Below, one piece after another: positions 33,858 to 42,223 of a stretch of 64,000 bases of DNA (positions are counted from its first letter, which is position 1; every line of letters begins with the position of its first letter). The DNA is taken from positions 1 to 64,000 of the forward strand of contig JAEDIJ010000003.1 in assembly GCA_016292515.1 (NCBI GenBank), read 5' to 3'. The notes under the pieces are model-generated. The model did no database searches. It was given only the letters and a program-made list of their open reading frames with translations, and was not told the DNA's origin. Source of the stretch: Victivallaceae bacterium (lineage in GTDB: Bacteria > Verrucomicrobiota > Lentisphaeria > Victivallales > Victivallaceae). The position numbers and the translations under genes were made by a program.

Positions 33858-35843
33858 ATGAAGTGTGTCGTTTTTGCGTATCACAATATGGGATGTGCCG
33901 GCATCGAGTCGTTGTTGAAAGCGGGATTTGAGATCAGCGCGGTCTTTACCCACCGGGACAACCCCGATGAAAACATCTGGTTCGATTCGGTGGCGGAATT
34001 TGCCGGCAATCGCGGAATTTCCGTTTTCGCCCCGGATTCGGTCAATCACCCCGTCTGGGTGGCGCGTATCCGCGAGATGAAGCCGGACTTCATTTTCAGT
34101 TTCTACTACCGCAATCTCCTCAAAGAGGAAGTTCTCGCGATCCCGCGGTTCGGCGCGCTCAATCTGCACGGATCTCTGCTCCCGAAGTACCGCGGTCGCG
34201 TGCCGATCAACTGGGCGATCATCAACGGCGAAACGGAAAGCGGCGTGACGCTCCACTATATGGTGAAAGACGCCGACGCCGGCGACATCATCGATCAGGA
34301 AAAAGTCGCGATCTCTCCGCGCGAAACGGCGAAATCGCTCTTTGACAAGTCGGTCGCCGCCGCCAAAACGATGCTCGACCGCGCTTTGCCGCTGTTGAAA
34401 GAGGGCAAGGCGAAGCGTATTCAGCAGAATGAGGACGACGCCACTTGCTTCCACGGCCGCAAGCCCGCCGACGGGGAGATCGACTGGCAAAAGAGCGCCG
34501 TCGAGATCGACCGGCTGGTACGCGCGGTGACGAAGCCTTATCCCGGCGCATTCAGTTTTCTCGGCGACCGCAAATGCCTTTTCTGGGCGACGGAGCCGGT
34601 CGAGGGCGAGGGGGCTCCCGGCACGGTGCTCTCCATCGATCCTCTGGTCATCGCCTGCGGCAAAGGCGCGCTTGAAGTGAAATTCGGTCAAATGGCATCC
34701 GGCGTCTATCAGCCGGGCGCGTTGCTCGCCCGCGATGCGCACATCACGGTCAATATGTGCTTCAACCTCGATCCGGAGAAATTGCGCCGTCTCGGCCGCA
34801 AGAAAAACATTTTCATCCTCGGCATCAACGGTTTTATCGGCAGTCATATTTCCGACCGTCTGCTCGCTTCCGGCAAATACGAGGTCTACGGAATGGACTT
34901 GCGGAGCAACTATGTTTCGCACTTGCTGGATCATCCCGACTTTCACTTCCACGAGGGCGACGTGACGATCGATCACGAGTACATCGAGTATCACGTCAAA
35001 AAGGCGGATGTGGTGTTGCCGCTGGTCGCCATCGCGACCCCGATCGAGTACACCCGCAATCCGCTGCGCGTTTTCGAGCTTGACTTCGAGGAAAACCTCA
35101 AAGTTCTGCGGCTTTGCGTCAAGTATCAGAAAAGAATCATTTTCCCGTCGACCAGCGAAGTCTACGCGATGTGCGAGGACGAGCAGTTCGACGAGGAAAA
35201 CTCCCAACTCGTGACCGGCCCGATCAAGATGCAGCGCTGGATCTACTCTTGCAGCAAGCAGATGATGGATCGCGTGATCTACGCTTACGGTGCCAAGGGA
35301 ATGCTCGATTTCACGCTTTTCCGCCCCTTCAACTGGATCGGCACGCGGCTTGACAGCTTGTCGGGCGCGCGTTTCGGCCGCAGCCGCGCCATCACGCAGA
35401 TGATCCTCAACCTGGTGCAGGGCTCCCCGATCCAATTGATCGACGGCGGCGAGCAAAAACGCTGTTTCGTCGATATTTCCGAGGGCGTCGAGGCGCTTTA
35501 CCGGATCATCGAAAACGAAAACGGCCGTTGCTCCGGCAAGATCATCAACATCGGCAATCCCGACAACGAGGCGAGCATCCGTGAAATGGCGGAAATCCTG
35601 GTGAAAAAATTTGAAGCGCATCCGTTGCGCAAAAAGTTTCCGCCTTTCGCCGGTTTTCAGGTGGTCGATTCCGGCGCGTTTTACGGCAAGGGCTATCAGG
35701 ATGTCCAGCGCCGCACGCCGAAAATCGCCAATGCGAAAAAATATCTCGACTGGGTCCCCTCGATCCCGTTGGAAAAATCGATCGAAACGACGCTCGATTT
35801 CTTCCTCGACGAGGCGATCAAATCCGGTGAATACACCCGATGA
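33858..35843 (+). CDS. arnA: Bifunctional UDP-GlcA decarboxylase / UDP-L-Ara4N formyltransferase
   Basis: 661 residues, the length of classical ArnA. The N-terminal formyltransferase domain (about 1-300) has NLHGSLLPKYRGRVPINW and KDADAGDII, giving the Asn/His/Asp catalytic triad. The C-terminal dehydrogenase/decarboxylase domain starts with GINGFIGSHISDRLL (about 322), then PSTSEVYAMC and YSCSKQMMDRVIYAYG with the Tyr-x3-Lys pair. It oxidises and decarboxylates UDP-glucuronate and formylates UDP-Ara4N in lipid A modification. The ATG at 33858 follows GAGGGAG. It overlaps arnD by 4 bp. Confidence 0.95.
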   Translation: MKCVVFAYHNMGCAGIESLLKAGFEISAVFTHRDNPDENIWFDSVAEFAGNRGISVFAPDSVNHPVWVARIREMKPDFIFSFYYRNLLKEEVLAIPRFGALNLHGSLLPKYRGRVPINWAIINGETESGVTLHYMVKDADAGDIIDQEKVAISPRETAKSLFDKSVAAAKTMLDRALPLLKEGKAKRIQQNEDDATCFHGRKPADGEIDWQKSAVEIDRLVRAVTKPYPGAFSFLGDRKCLFWATEPVEGEGAPGTVLSIDPLVIACGKGALEVKFGQMASGVYQPGALLARDAHITVNMCFNLDPEKLRRLGRKKNIFILGINGFIGSHISDRLLASGKYEVYGMDLRSNYVSHLLDHPDFHFHEGDVTIDHEYIEYHVKKADVVLPLVAIATPIEYTRNPLRVFELDFEENLKVLRLCVKYQKRIIFPSTSEVYAMCEDEQFDEENSQLVTGPIKMQRWIYSCSKQMMDRVIYAYGAKGMLDFTLFRPFNWIGTRLDSLSGARFGRSRAITQMILNLVQGSPIQLIDGGEQKRCFVDISEGVEALYRIIENENGRCSGKIINIGNPDNEASIREMAEILVKKFEAHPLRKKFPPFAGFQVVDSGAFYGKGYQDVQRRTPKIANAKKYLDWVPSIPLEKSIETTLDFFLDEAIKSGEYTR

Positions 35844-36736
35844 GCAAACTGCTCGCATTGCGGATCGACGTCGATACGCTCCGCGGCACCGGCCGCGGAG
35901 TGCCGGCGCTGTGTGAAGTGCTCGCCGATTTCAAGGTGCGCGGCACGTTTTATTTTTCCGTCGGGCCCGACAATATGGGCCGCCATCTGTGGCGGTTGCT
36001 GAAACCGCAGTTCCTGTGGAAAATGCTCCGCACCAACGCCGCCGGGCTTTACGGTCCCGAAATCATCCTGATGGGGACGGCGTGGCCGGGGATCAGGATC
36101 GGGAAACACTGCCGCAAGGCGATTTCCGATGCCGCAAGTGAGCACGAAACGGGCTTCCACGCCTGGGATCACCACTATACGCAGGCGAATCTGATGTCGA
36201 TGCAGGAAACCGCGATCGTCCGCGAACTCGACCGGGGTCTTGCCGAATTGCAGTCGATCACGGGCAACCCGGTCGCCACGTCCGCCGCTCCCGGCTGGCG
36301 CGCCAACGATCTCTGGCTGAAAATCAAGACCCGCTATCCCTTTGCCTACAACAGCGATTGCCGCGGGAAAACGCCGTTTTATCCTGTTGTCGACGGCGAA
36401 AAACTGCCGCAGTTGCAGATCCCCGTGACGCTGCCCACTTACGATGAAGTCTTGGGGCGAAACAATGTTACCGACGCCAACTACAACGATTATCAGCTCT
36501 CGCTTTTGCGCGAAACGGAACTCAATGTCCTGACGATCCACGCCGAAGCCGAGGGCGGTCGCTGCCGCGATCAGTTCGCCGCTTATCTCGCGGAAGTCTT
36601 GAAAAGAGGCTATCGCGTCATCACGCTGGGGGAGGCGGCGGAAATTTTTGCTCCGCACGCACCCGCCGGCAAAATCGTGCTCGGGGATTTCCCGGGACGG
36701 GAAGGAAAGCTCGCACTGCAAGATGGGTCCTTATAG
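35840..36736 (+). CDS. arnD: 4-deoxy-4-formamido-L-arabinose-phosphoundecaprenol deformylase
   Basis: 298-residue NodB-type deacetylase domain protein. RIDVDTLRGTGRGVPAL, FYFSVGPDNMGRHLWRLLKP with QFLWKMLRTNAAGLYG, GTAWPG and GFHAWDHHYTQA closely follow the Ec-type ArnD pattern; the Asp and His residues form the metal site. It removes the formyl group after transfer to undecaprenyl phosphate, before ArnT action. Coupled to arnA by an ATGA overlap and overlapping the next gene by 14 bp. Confidence 0.94.
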   Translation: MSKLLALRIDVDTLRGTGRGVPALCEVLADFKVRGTFYFSVGPDNMGRHLWRLLKPQFLWKMLRTNAAGLYGPEIILMGTAWPGIRIGKHCRKAISDAASEHETGFHAWDHHYTQANLMSMQETAIVRELDRGLAELQSITGNPVATSAAPGWRANDLWLKIKTRYPFAYNSDCRGKTPFYPVVDGEKLPQLQIPVTLPTYDEVLGRNNVTDANYNDYQLSLLRETELNVLTIHAEAEGGRCRDQFAAYLAEVLKRGYRVITLGEAAEIFAPHAPAGKIVLGDFPGREGKLALQDGSL

Positions 36737-38345
36737 AGAAGTCAAACGCGCGCCTTTCGGTGCACTGTTTCTGTTGCTGGCGATCGCGGCGATGATCCAT
36801 CTGCCGTGGGTTTTTTCCGGCAGGGAACTTTTTCGCCAGGAGGGATTGTACGCGGTCGAAGCGACGGAGTACGATCTTGCGAAGGGCGTGGTGACGGCAC
36901 ACGGCATCGCGCTCACAAACGGCTTCCCGCTTTACCCCGTTGTCGTCCATTACGCGGCAAAATGGGTGCCGTTGCCGTTGGAAACGACGATGCGGCTGAT
37001 CTCCATCGCGATGCTTTTTAGTACGGCGGCGGTGGTTTTTTTCGGCGCGAAAAGCGGCCGCAATGCGCACGCGGGATGTGTCGCCGCCGCGATGTATCTC
37101 ACCTGCCTCATCACAATGGAAAAGGCGTGGGAGGGCAATCCCGCGACGCTCAATGCGTTTTTCCTTTTGCTGTCGCAATTGCTTTTTTTCCATTACGGGA
37201 TCCGTCGCTCCAATTGGAATATGGCGTGGATCTCCGCAGGGATATTGATGGGATTGGGATTTTTAAGCGGCGGTTTCCGTTTATTGCTCTTTTTCATTCT
37301 GCCGATGTTCTTTTTCCGCCGGCCGCTTTCGATGAAAGACAAATACCACCATCCCGGATTTGTTTTCGGCATCCTCCTTTTGTGCGTCGGCATCGCAGCG
37401 TGGGCAGTTCCGCTTGCCATAGCGTATCATCAGATCCCGCTGGACTATCAGTTTTGGAGCAGCAAGTACTGGCATGATATCGTAAAATTCCCGTTGATGT
37501 TTCCTCTGCGGCTTTTGCCGTGGACTCTGATCGCCTGGCTGCCTTTCTGTCCGGCGTTGCGCGAGACGGATACGACGCCGATTTCCAACCGCTATTTGCG
37601 GACGCTCGTTCTCCCCGCTTTTGCGATCATCTGGCTGGTTCCGAATTCCGATGCGCGTGAAGTCCTCTATCTGCTCGGACCGCTTGCGATCCTTTGCGGC
37701 AACGCCTATGAACTCGGAATGCGCCGTTACGGTCTGAAAGTCAAAAAACTGCTTGTCCTCTGTGAATTTACGGCGATCGTTATGATCTTTTTGCTGACGG
37801 TGATGTTTTTTGCGCAGGGACGGTTGCCCTCCGTTTTCCGCTTCGACATCGGACGTCTGTCGGAATTCCGGAATCTGCCGGATATTTTTTCCATCAGGAT
37901 CCTTTGCTATACGCTTGCGGCTCTTTTCTGGCTGTGGATTTTCATCGAACGCCGCCGGGATTCGGTGGCGCGGACTCTTTTGCTCACGGCGGCGGCGATC
38001 GGAGTTTGGTACAGTATTCCCCATCAGCGGTACTACGAACTGGAAGCGGAAAAGCGCGCTTTCGGCGAAATGATCGCGACCGCATTGGAAAATTCCCCGA
38101 AAGGTACGCTTTACAAAGCCAATATCGCCGATCTCTACGGGCCGCTTTATTATACGCATGCCCCCGTCGTCAAACTGTCGGATCCGGAAAATCTGCCGGA
38201 TGACGAGAAAGTCGTCTATCTGCTCGGAGAAACTTTTCCGTTGCAGAAAAACCGCAGCTGGCGCAATCTGCTTCCCTTGGATTACAAGTATCAGGAGCAC
38301 TCGCTCGGCTTGTGGATGGGAACGCGCAACGAAAAAGATGAGTAA
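36723..38345 (+). CDS. Second ArnT/PMT-like membrane glycosyltransferase
   Basis: 540-residue membrane protein with about eleven helices. The N-terminal extracytoplasmic loop RQEGLYAVEATEYDLAKG replaces the Asp-Glu of the first ArnT-like protein with Glu residues, and GNPATLNAFFLLLSQL and SKYWHDIVKFPLMFPLRLLPW keep the general PMT-like layout. It is more diverged than the minus-strand paralogue. Its start at 36723 lies 14 bp inside arnD, so it is the last gene of the arn operon and likely transfers Ara4N or a related lipid-linked sugar. Confidence 0.7.
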   Translation: MGPYREVKRAPFGALFLLLAIAAMIHLPWVFSGRELFRQEGLYAVEATEYDLAKGVVTAHGIALTNGFPLYPVVVHYAAKWVPLPLETTMRLISIAMLFSTAAVVFFGAKSGRNAHAGCVAAAMYLTCLITMEKAWEGNPATLNAFFLLLSQLLFFHYGIRRSNWNMAWISAGILMGLGFLSGGFRLLLFFILPMFFFRRPLSMKDKYHHPGFVFGILLLCVGIAAWAVPLAIAYHQIPLDYQFWSSKYWHDIVKFPLMFPLRLLPWTLIAWLPFCPALRETDTTPISNRYLRTLVLPAFAIIWLVPNSDAREVLYLLGPLAILCGNAYELGMRRYGLKVKKLLVLCEFTAIVMIFLLTVMFFAQGRLPSVFRFDIGRLSEFRNLPDIFSIRILCYTLAALFWLWIFIERRRDSVARTLLLTAAAIGVWYSIPHQRYYELEAEKRAFGEMIATALENSPKGTLYKANIADLYGPLYYTHAPVVKLSDPENLPDDEKVVYLLGETFPLQKNRSWRNLLPLDYKYQEHSLGLWMGTRNEKDE

Positions 38346-38462
38346 GCAAAAAATTTTTGATAAAATAGTTTAATATCTAAAATAAAATTCATTTCCGTTT
38401 CGTTATACGGTTGAAATGAGGGAAAGGACTCCCCCGAAGCAACCAAAAGAAAGGAAATGAAA

Positions 38463-38786
38463 ATGAAAAAGTTCTTGATCGCAGTTGTCGGATGTGCCGC
38501 ATTTGCCGTAATGGCTGGACCGCACGGATGTCACCACGGAAACGACGGAGTCCGTCTGGCGGCGGATATCGTCGATCTCGTCGGGGCAAGCTTGAATATC
38601 CTCGCTCCGCAGACAGTCATTACAACGCCGGTCGTCACGACTCCGGTCGTCGCCGCTCCCGTCGTAACGCCGGTCGTCGCGCCGGTCGTCGTGAGACCCG
38701 CAGTCTATCCTTATCGCCGGTATTATCGCCCCTGCCGTCCGTGTCCTCCGCCTCGCCGCGGTCACGGCGGATGCCGTCGCCGCTGA
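38463..38786 (+). CDS. Small secreted Pro/Val-repeat, Cys/Arg-tailed protein
   Basis: 107 residues. The signal peptide MKKFLIAVVGCAAFAVMAG is followed by a short polar part, a low-complexity stretch of TTPVV / AAPVV / TPVV repeats (about 57-78) and an Arg/Pro/Cys/Tyr-rich tail. No known family. The ATG at 38463 is preferred to one at 38457 because the AAGG upstream is then 8 bp away instead of 2. A strong terminator follows. The composition suggests a surface or wall-associated protein. Confidence 0.65.
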   Translation: MKKFLIAVVGCAAFAVMAGPHGCHHGNDGVRLAADIVDLVGASLNILAPQTVITTPVVTTPVVAAPVVTPVVAPVVVRPAVYPYRRYYRPCRPCPPPRRGHGGCRRR

Positions 38787-38795
38787 AATCGGCGA

Positions 38796-38833
38796 AAAAG
38801 GGACTGTCGCACGAAGCGGCAGTCCCTTTTTTC
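38796..38833 (+). terminator. Rho-independent terminator after the Pro/Val-repeat gene
   Basis: GGGACTGTCGC and GCGGCAGTCCC form a stem (with one mismatch near the loop) followed by six T. Confidence 0.9.
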
Positions 38834-38912
38834 TGGCGCAATGGGTGTAAGCGGGTGCTCACGCCGCCCCCTCTTAACTCTCCCGCGCCCGCCAAGGCGG
38901 GATTTCGTACCT
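38834..38912. other. Intergenic DNA before repeat copy 2
   Basis: No gene. It contains a CCCGCGCCCGCCAAGGCGGG imperfect hairpin (about 38882-38901) that may be a fourth stem of the adjacent three-hairpin repeat. Confidence 0.5.
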
Positions 38913-39016
38913 GCCGCAGATATCTGCGGCAGGGTGCAAAGTCCAGCCTGTGGCTGGTTGAGGGAGCCGCGAGGGGCGAAATCAGCCCCTCGCGTTCCCA
39001 TTGCGTCAAAGTGCGA
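38913..39016 (-). repeat. Three-hairpin intergenic repeat, copy 2
   Basis: Reverse-orientation copy of the repeat at 10451-10555. Read on the minus strand it has GCACTTTGACGCAATGGGA, stem CGCGAGGGGC/GCCCCTCGCG, CTCAA, stem CCAGCC/GGCTGG, ACTTTGCACCCTG, then CCGCAGATATCTGCGG. Stem bases differ from copy 1 at paired positions, so pairing is kept. It lies 80 bp after a terminator. Confidence 0.82.
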
Positions 39017-39062
39017 TGATAATCAAAAGGAAAGCATTGATGATTTTGTCCTTGTTTTTTAT

Positions 39063-39091
39063 TTGCAATCCGGGGACTTGATGACTATATT
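39063..39091 (+). promoter_or_regulatory. Promoter of argC
   Basis: TTGCAA (39063-39068), 17-bp spacer, TATATT (39086-39091). An exact match to the window consensus, 38 bp before the ATG. Confidence 0.85.
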
Positions 39092-39129
39092 ATGCTGATT
39101 GAAAACGACACGGAAAGAGAGGGATCTTT

Positions 39130-40161
39130 ATGGATAAAAAAATTCGGGTTGCGATTTTCGGTGCCAGCGGTTATGCGGGCGAGGAATTGTTGCGGTTGCT
39201 GTTGCGTCATCCGATGGCGGAGATCGTCGCGGTGACGTCGCGTAAAAATGCGGGGGAGCCGGTTTCGTCGGTTTTTCCGCGTTTCACCGGGTTGAAACTT
39301 CATTTCGTCGAACCTGACGTTCAGAAAATTTCCGCCATCTGCGACGCCGCGATCCTCGCGTTGCCGCACGGGCTGGCGACCGAGTATGCGGTACCGCTTC
39401 TTGAAGCGGGCGTCAAGGTGTTTGACATTTCCGCCGACTTCCGTCTCCGCAGTACGGCGAAATACAAGGAATACTACAAAGTCGACCACCCCGCGCCGCA
39501 ACTTCTTTCGCGCGCGGTCTACGGCTTGCCGGAACGCTACCGCGAGGAGTTGAAACGTTGCGACCTCGTCGCCTGCGCCGGATGCTATCCGACCAGTTCT
39601 ATTTTGCCGACCGCGCCGCTTCTGGCGGCGAAACTCGTCAAGCCGACCAACGTCGTCGTTTGCAGTTGCTCCGGTGTGACCGGAGCGGGGCGCAAGGTGG
39701 ATCTGCCTTACATTTTCCCCGAATGCAACGAGAGCCTCAAAGCCTACGGCGTCGTCGGGCATCGTCATCTGCCGGAGATCGAGCAGGAAATGGCGGTCGC
39801 CGCCGGGGTGCCGGAAATGAAGATCAACTTCATCCCGCATCTCGCGCCGATGAACCGCTGCATCAATTCGACGATCCTGCTCGATGCCGAGGAGGGATGC
39901 ACGCTTGAAAAAGTCGGCGAGGCGTTGGAAAAAGCCTACGGCAACGAGGAATTCATCCGCATCCTGCCGGCGAAACGGCCTGCCGATACCAAGTACGTCT
40001 TTATGACCAACTGCTGTGAGATCGGGTACAACTTCGACGCGCACACCAACAAGGTGATCATCACTTCGGTCATCGACAACTTGACCAAGGGCGCGGCGGG
40101 GCAGGCGATCCAGTGTATGAATATCCGCTTCGGCATCGACGAAGGCGCGGGCTTGCGCTGA
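39130..40161 (+). CDS. argC: N-acetyl-gamma-glutamyl-phosphate reductase
   Basis: 343-residue NADPH-dependent enzyme of arginine synthesis, reducing N-acetylglutamyl phosphate to the semialdehyde. The N-terminal nucleotide loop FGASGYAGEELLRLL, ALPHGLATEY, DISADFRL, the catalytic-Cys motif ACAGCYPTSSILP, and HRHLPEIEQE are all present. It is the typical type-1 ArgC. No other arg gene is nearby. GAGAGAGGG lies before the ATG. It is followed 10 bp later by holA. Confidence 0.96.
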   Translation: MDKKIRVAIFGASGYAGEELLRLLLRHPMAEIVAVTSRKNAGEPVSSVFPRFTGLKLHFVEPDVQKISAICDAAILALPHGLATEYAVPLLEAGVKVFDISADFRLRSTAKYKEYYKVDHPAPQLLSRAVYGLPERYREELKRCDLVACAGCYPTSSILPTAPLLAAKLVKPTNVVVCSCSGVTGAGRKVDLPYIFPECNESLKAYGVVGHRHLPEIEQEMAVAAGVPEMKINFIPHLAPMNRCINSTILLDAEEGCTLEKVGEALEKAYGNEEFIRILPAKRPADTKYVFMTNCCEIGYNFDAHTNKVIITSVIDNLTKGAAGQAIQCMNIRFGIDEGAGLR

Positions 40162-40171
40162 TTTTCCGGCG

Positions 40172-41257
40172 ATGGGCGAACTGTACATCCTTTCGGGCGA
40201 CGATGATTTCGAGCGCAAACGCCGCTCGAAAAGTCTCGTGCTGAAACTTTCCGGTCTGCCGCCCGATGCGGAGGTCGAGGAAAACGACGCATTGGAGATC
40301 GTTTCCGGTGATGCCGACGACGTCAAGCCGCCGCAGATCGCCGGACGTTTTCTCGACGCATTGCGCACACCGCCTTTTTTGTGCGACCATAAACTTCTGT
40401 GGTTGCGCCACTTCCCCGATTTCGATCTTTTCAACGACGACGCCGAACCTTTCAAGACATTGGCAAAAGAGTTGTCGGAGCCGTTGCCGGAGGAGGTGAC
40501 GGTCGTCATCGACGCCCCCGGTTTCGACCAGCGCAAGCAGTTCGCCCGCAAGCTGAAAGCCGCCGGCGCGAAAATCGACGTCTGCGGCGGTTCCGGGCGC
40601 GCTTCCGACAAGAACTGGGCGGAAAGCCGCCGCGCGCTGATCGACGCTTTTGCCCGCCGCGAAGGCCGCAAGATCGACTACGACGCGATGCAGTTTCTCT
40701 GCGAGGCGATCGGCGGCGATACCGGTACGCTCACCAATGAATTGGAAAAGGTCGTCTGTTACGCGGGCAACGCTCCCGTTATCACGCTCGATATGTGCCG
40801 CAACGTCGTCAGCCGCACGGCGGAAACGCTCGGCTGGGAATTCACCGGAGCGGTGATCGACGGCAATGCGGCGCGCGCGCTGACGCTTCTGCATCAGTTG
40901 ATCGGCAAAAGCGGCGACGAATTGCGCATCCTTTATATGTTGAGCAAGGAATTCAAGCAGATGGTGCAGACGCATCTGGCGATGCGGCAACTGCATCTGA
41001 CGCGGGTCAACGCGCGTACCTTTGACGCGATCCCCGACGACGTGCGCGCGGCGGCGCCGGACAATGTGCTGTTGAAAATGCACCCCTACCGCGCTTTCAA
41101 AGTCTGCGAAGCGGCAATGCGGCAGTCGCCGGAGGAACTGGCGGAAAAACTGACTTCGTTGCGCGACGCCGCGCGTCAATTGGTTTCGGGGGGAAATCCG
41201 ACCTTTGTGATGGAGCAGTTGACATTGCAACTGTCCTCGCGCCGCAAATTCGCCTGA
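40172..41257 (+). CDS. holA: DNA polymerase III subunit delta
   Basis: 361-residue clamp-loader subunit that opens the beta clamp. The N-terminal LYILSGDDDFERKRRSKSL resembles the HolA start, followed by a Rossmann-like part (VTVVIDAPGFDQRK), the AAA lid region with GGDTGTLTNELEKVVCYAG, and the helical collar domain (LTLLHQLIGKSGDELRILYML). HolA proteins are poorly conserved, so identity rests on the whole pattern and length. Only a weak RBS precedes the ATG. It ends 6 bp from the convergent amidase. Confidence 0.82.
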   Translation: MGELYILSGDDDFERKRRSKSLVLKLSGLPPDAEVEENDALEIVSGDADDVKPPQIAGRFLDALRTPPFLCDHKLLWLRHFPDFDLFNDDAEPFKTLAKELSEPLPEEVTVVIDAPGFDQRKQFARKLKAAGAKIDVCGGSGRASDKNWAESRRALIDAFARREGRKIDYDAMQFLCEAIGGDTGTLTNELEKVVCYAGNAPVITLDMCRNVVSRTAETLGWEFTGAVIDGNAARALTLLHQLIGKSGDELRILYMLSKEFKQMVQTHLAMRQLHLTRVNARTFDAIPDDVRAAAPDNVLLKMHPYRAFKVCEAAMRQSPEELAEKLTSLRDAARQLVSGGNPTFVMEQLTLQLSSRRKFA

Positions 41258-41263
41258 AATTTG

Positions 41264-42223
41264 CTATTTGACAACTTTGATGTATTCGATGATGCCGTCG
41301 GCGATCGCTCTGGCGAGCGTTTCGATGTAACTGTTGGCAAGCAGTCTTTTTTCCTCGTAGCGGTTGGAAAGAAACCCCGCTTCGATCAGAATTCCCGGAG
41401 AATCAAGGTCGCGCAGCACCGCGAAGCGGGCGCGTTTCAATCCCCGGTCGGCGGAGCCCGTGCGCACGAGGAGACGCTGATGGACATTTGCCGCGAGCAG
41501 AATGTTGTTGGCATCCCAGCGGTTGCCGGGGCAGAAACTTTGATTTCCCTTCTTTTTGGCGCGGTCGTTGCTCGACGGCACGCCCGCCGGCGTCAGACAA
41601 TAGGTCTCGATTCCGTGTACCGCCGGTTTCGCGGAGTTGAAGTGGATCGAAACGAAAAGGTCGGCGCGGTTGCGTTTGGCAAACGCGGCGCGGTCGGCGA
41701 GAGCGATCGTCCGGTCGGAACTGCGCGTCAGCAGGACGCGGTAGCCTTTGGCGCGCAGGATCGCCGCCACCCGGAGCGTCAGGCGCAATGTCGTCTGCTT
41801 CTCGGTCAGATAGCGTCCGGCGGCACCGCGGTCGCGTCCGCCGTGTCCGGGGTCGAGGACGATGGTGCGTACTTTTTGCCGCTTGGCGAGACGGGGCGCA
41901 AAAAGGATCCGCAGCGTCGACTGCCAGTCGCTCGCGTTGATGTAGGGTGCGCCGTTGGCAAAGACGACCTGCGACGCGAGCGCGATATTCATCCCCCGGA
42001 ATCGCGCCGAAAGACTTTTGTCGTCGAGTTGGAGGATCTTGTACTTGCCCCGGTAGTAGTGAAAGGATTTTCCGGTTTGGGTGCGCCGCAGTTTCATCGC
42101 GACGGACAGATCGGTGAAATTATAGTAGGTTTTTCCGTAGAATTTCGCCTGACGCGGCGCGGCGTCGAGCGTGACGGCACCGAGGGCGAAAAGAGCGAAA
42201 AGCCAGCGGAAAAACGATTTCAT
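41264..42223 (-). CDS. N-acetylmuramoyl-L-alanine amidase (Amidase_3)
   Basis: 319-residue exported zinc hydrolase that cleaves the amide bond between MurNAc and the stem peptide. A signal peptide (FFRWLFALFALGAVTLDA) and an N-terminal copper-amine-oxidase-N-like region (to about 110) come before the catalytic domain. Zinc ligands and catalytic residues are visible in IVLDPGHGGRDRGA, the Glu of LTEKQTTL, FVSIHFNSA and ILIEAGFLSN. It overlaps thiD by 4 bp (ATGA), in the purA-rodA-thiD-amidase operon. Confidence 0.93.
   Translation of the reverse strand: MKSFFRWLFALFALGAVTLDAAPRQAKFYGKTYYNFTDLSVAMKLRRTQTGKSFHYYRGKYKILQLDDKSLSARFRGMNIALASQVVFANGAPYINASDWQSTLRILFAPRLAKRQKVRTIVLDPGHGGRDRGAAGRYLTEKQTTLRLTLRVAAILRAKGYRVLLTRSSDRTIALADRAAFAKRNRADLFVSIHFNSAKPAVHGIETYCLTPAGVPSSNDRAKKKGNQSFCPGNRWDANNILLAANVHQRLLVRTGSADRGLKRARFAVLRDLDSPGILIEAGFLSNRYEEKRLLANSYIETLARAIADGIIEYIKVVK

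Noticed and set aside
33822..35858. A 678-codon minus-strand frame opposite arnA.
   Set aside because: arnA is unmistakable on the plus strand; the antisense frame mirrors its codon bias and has no recognisable domain.
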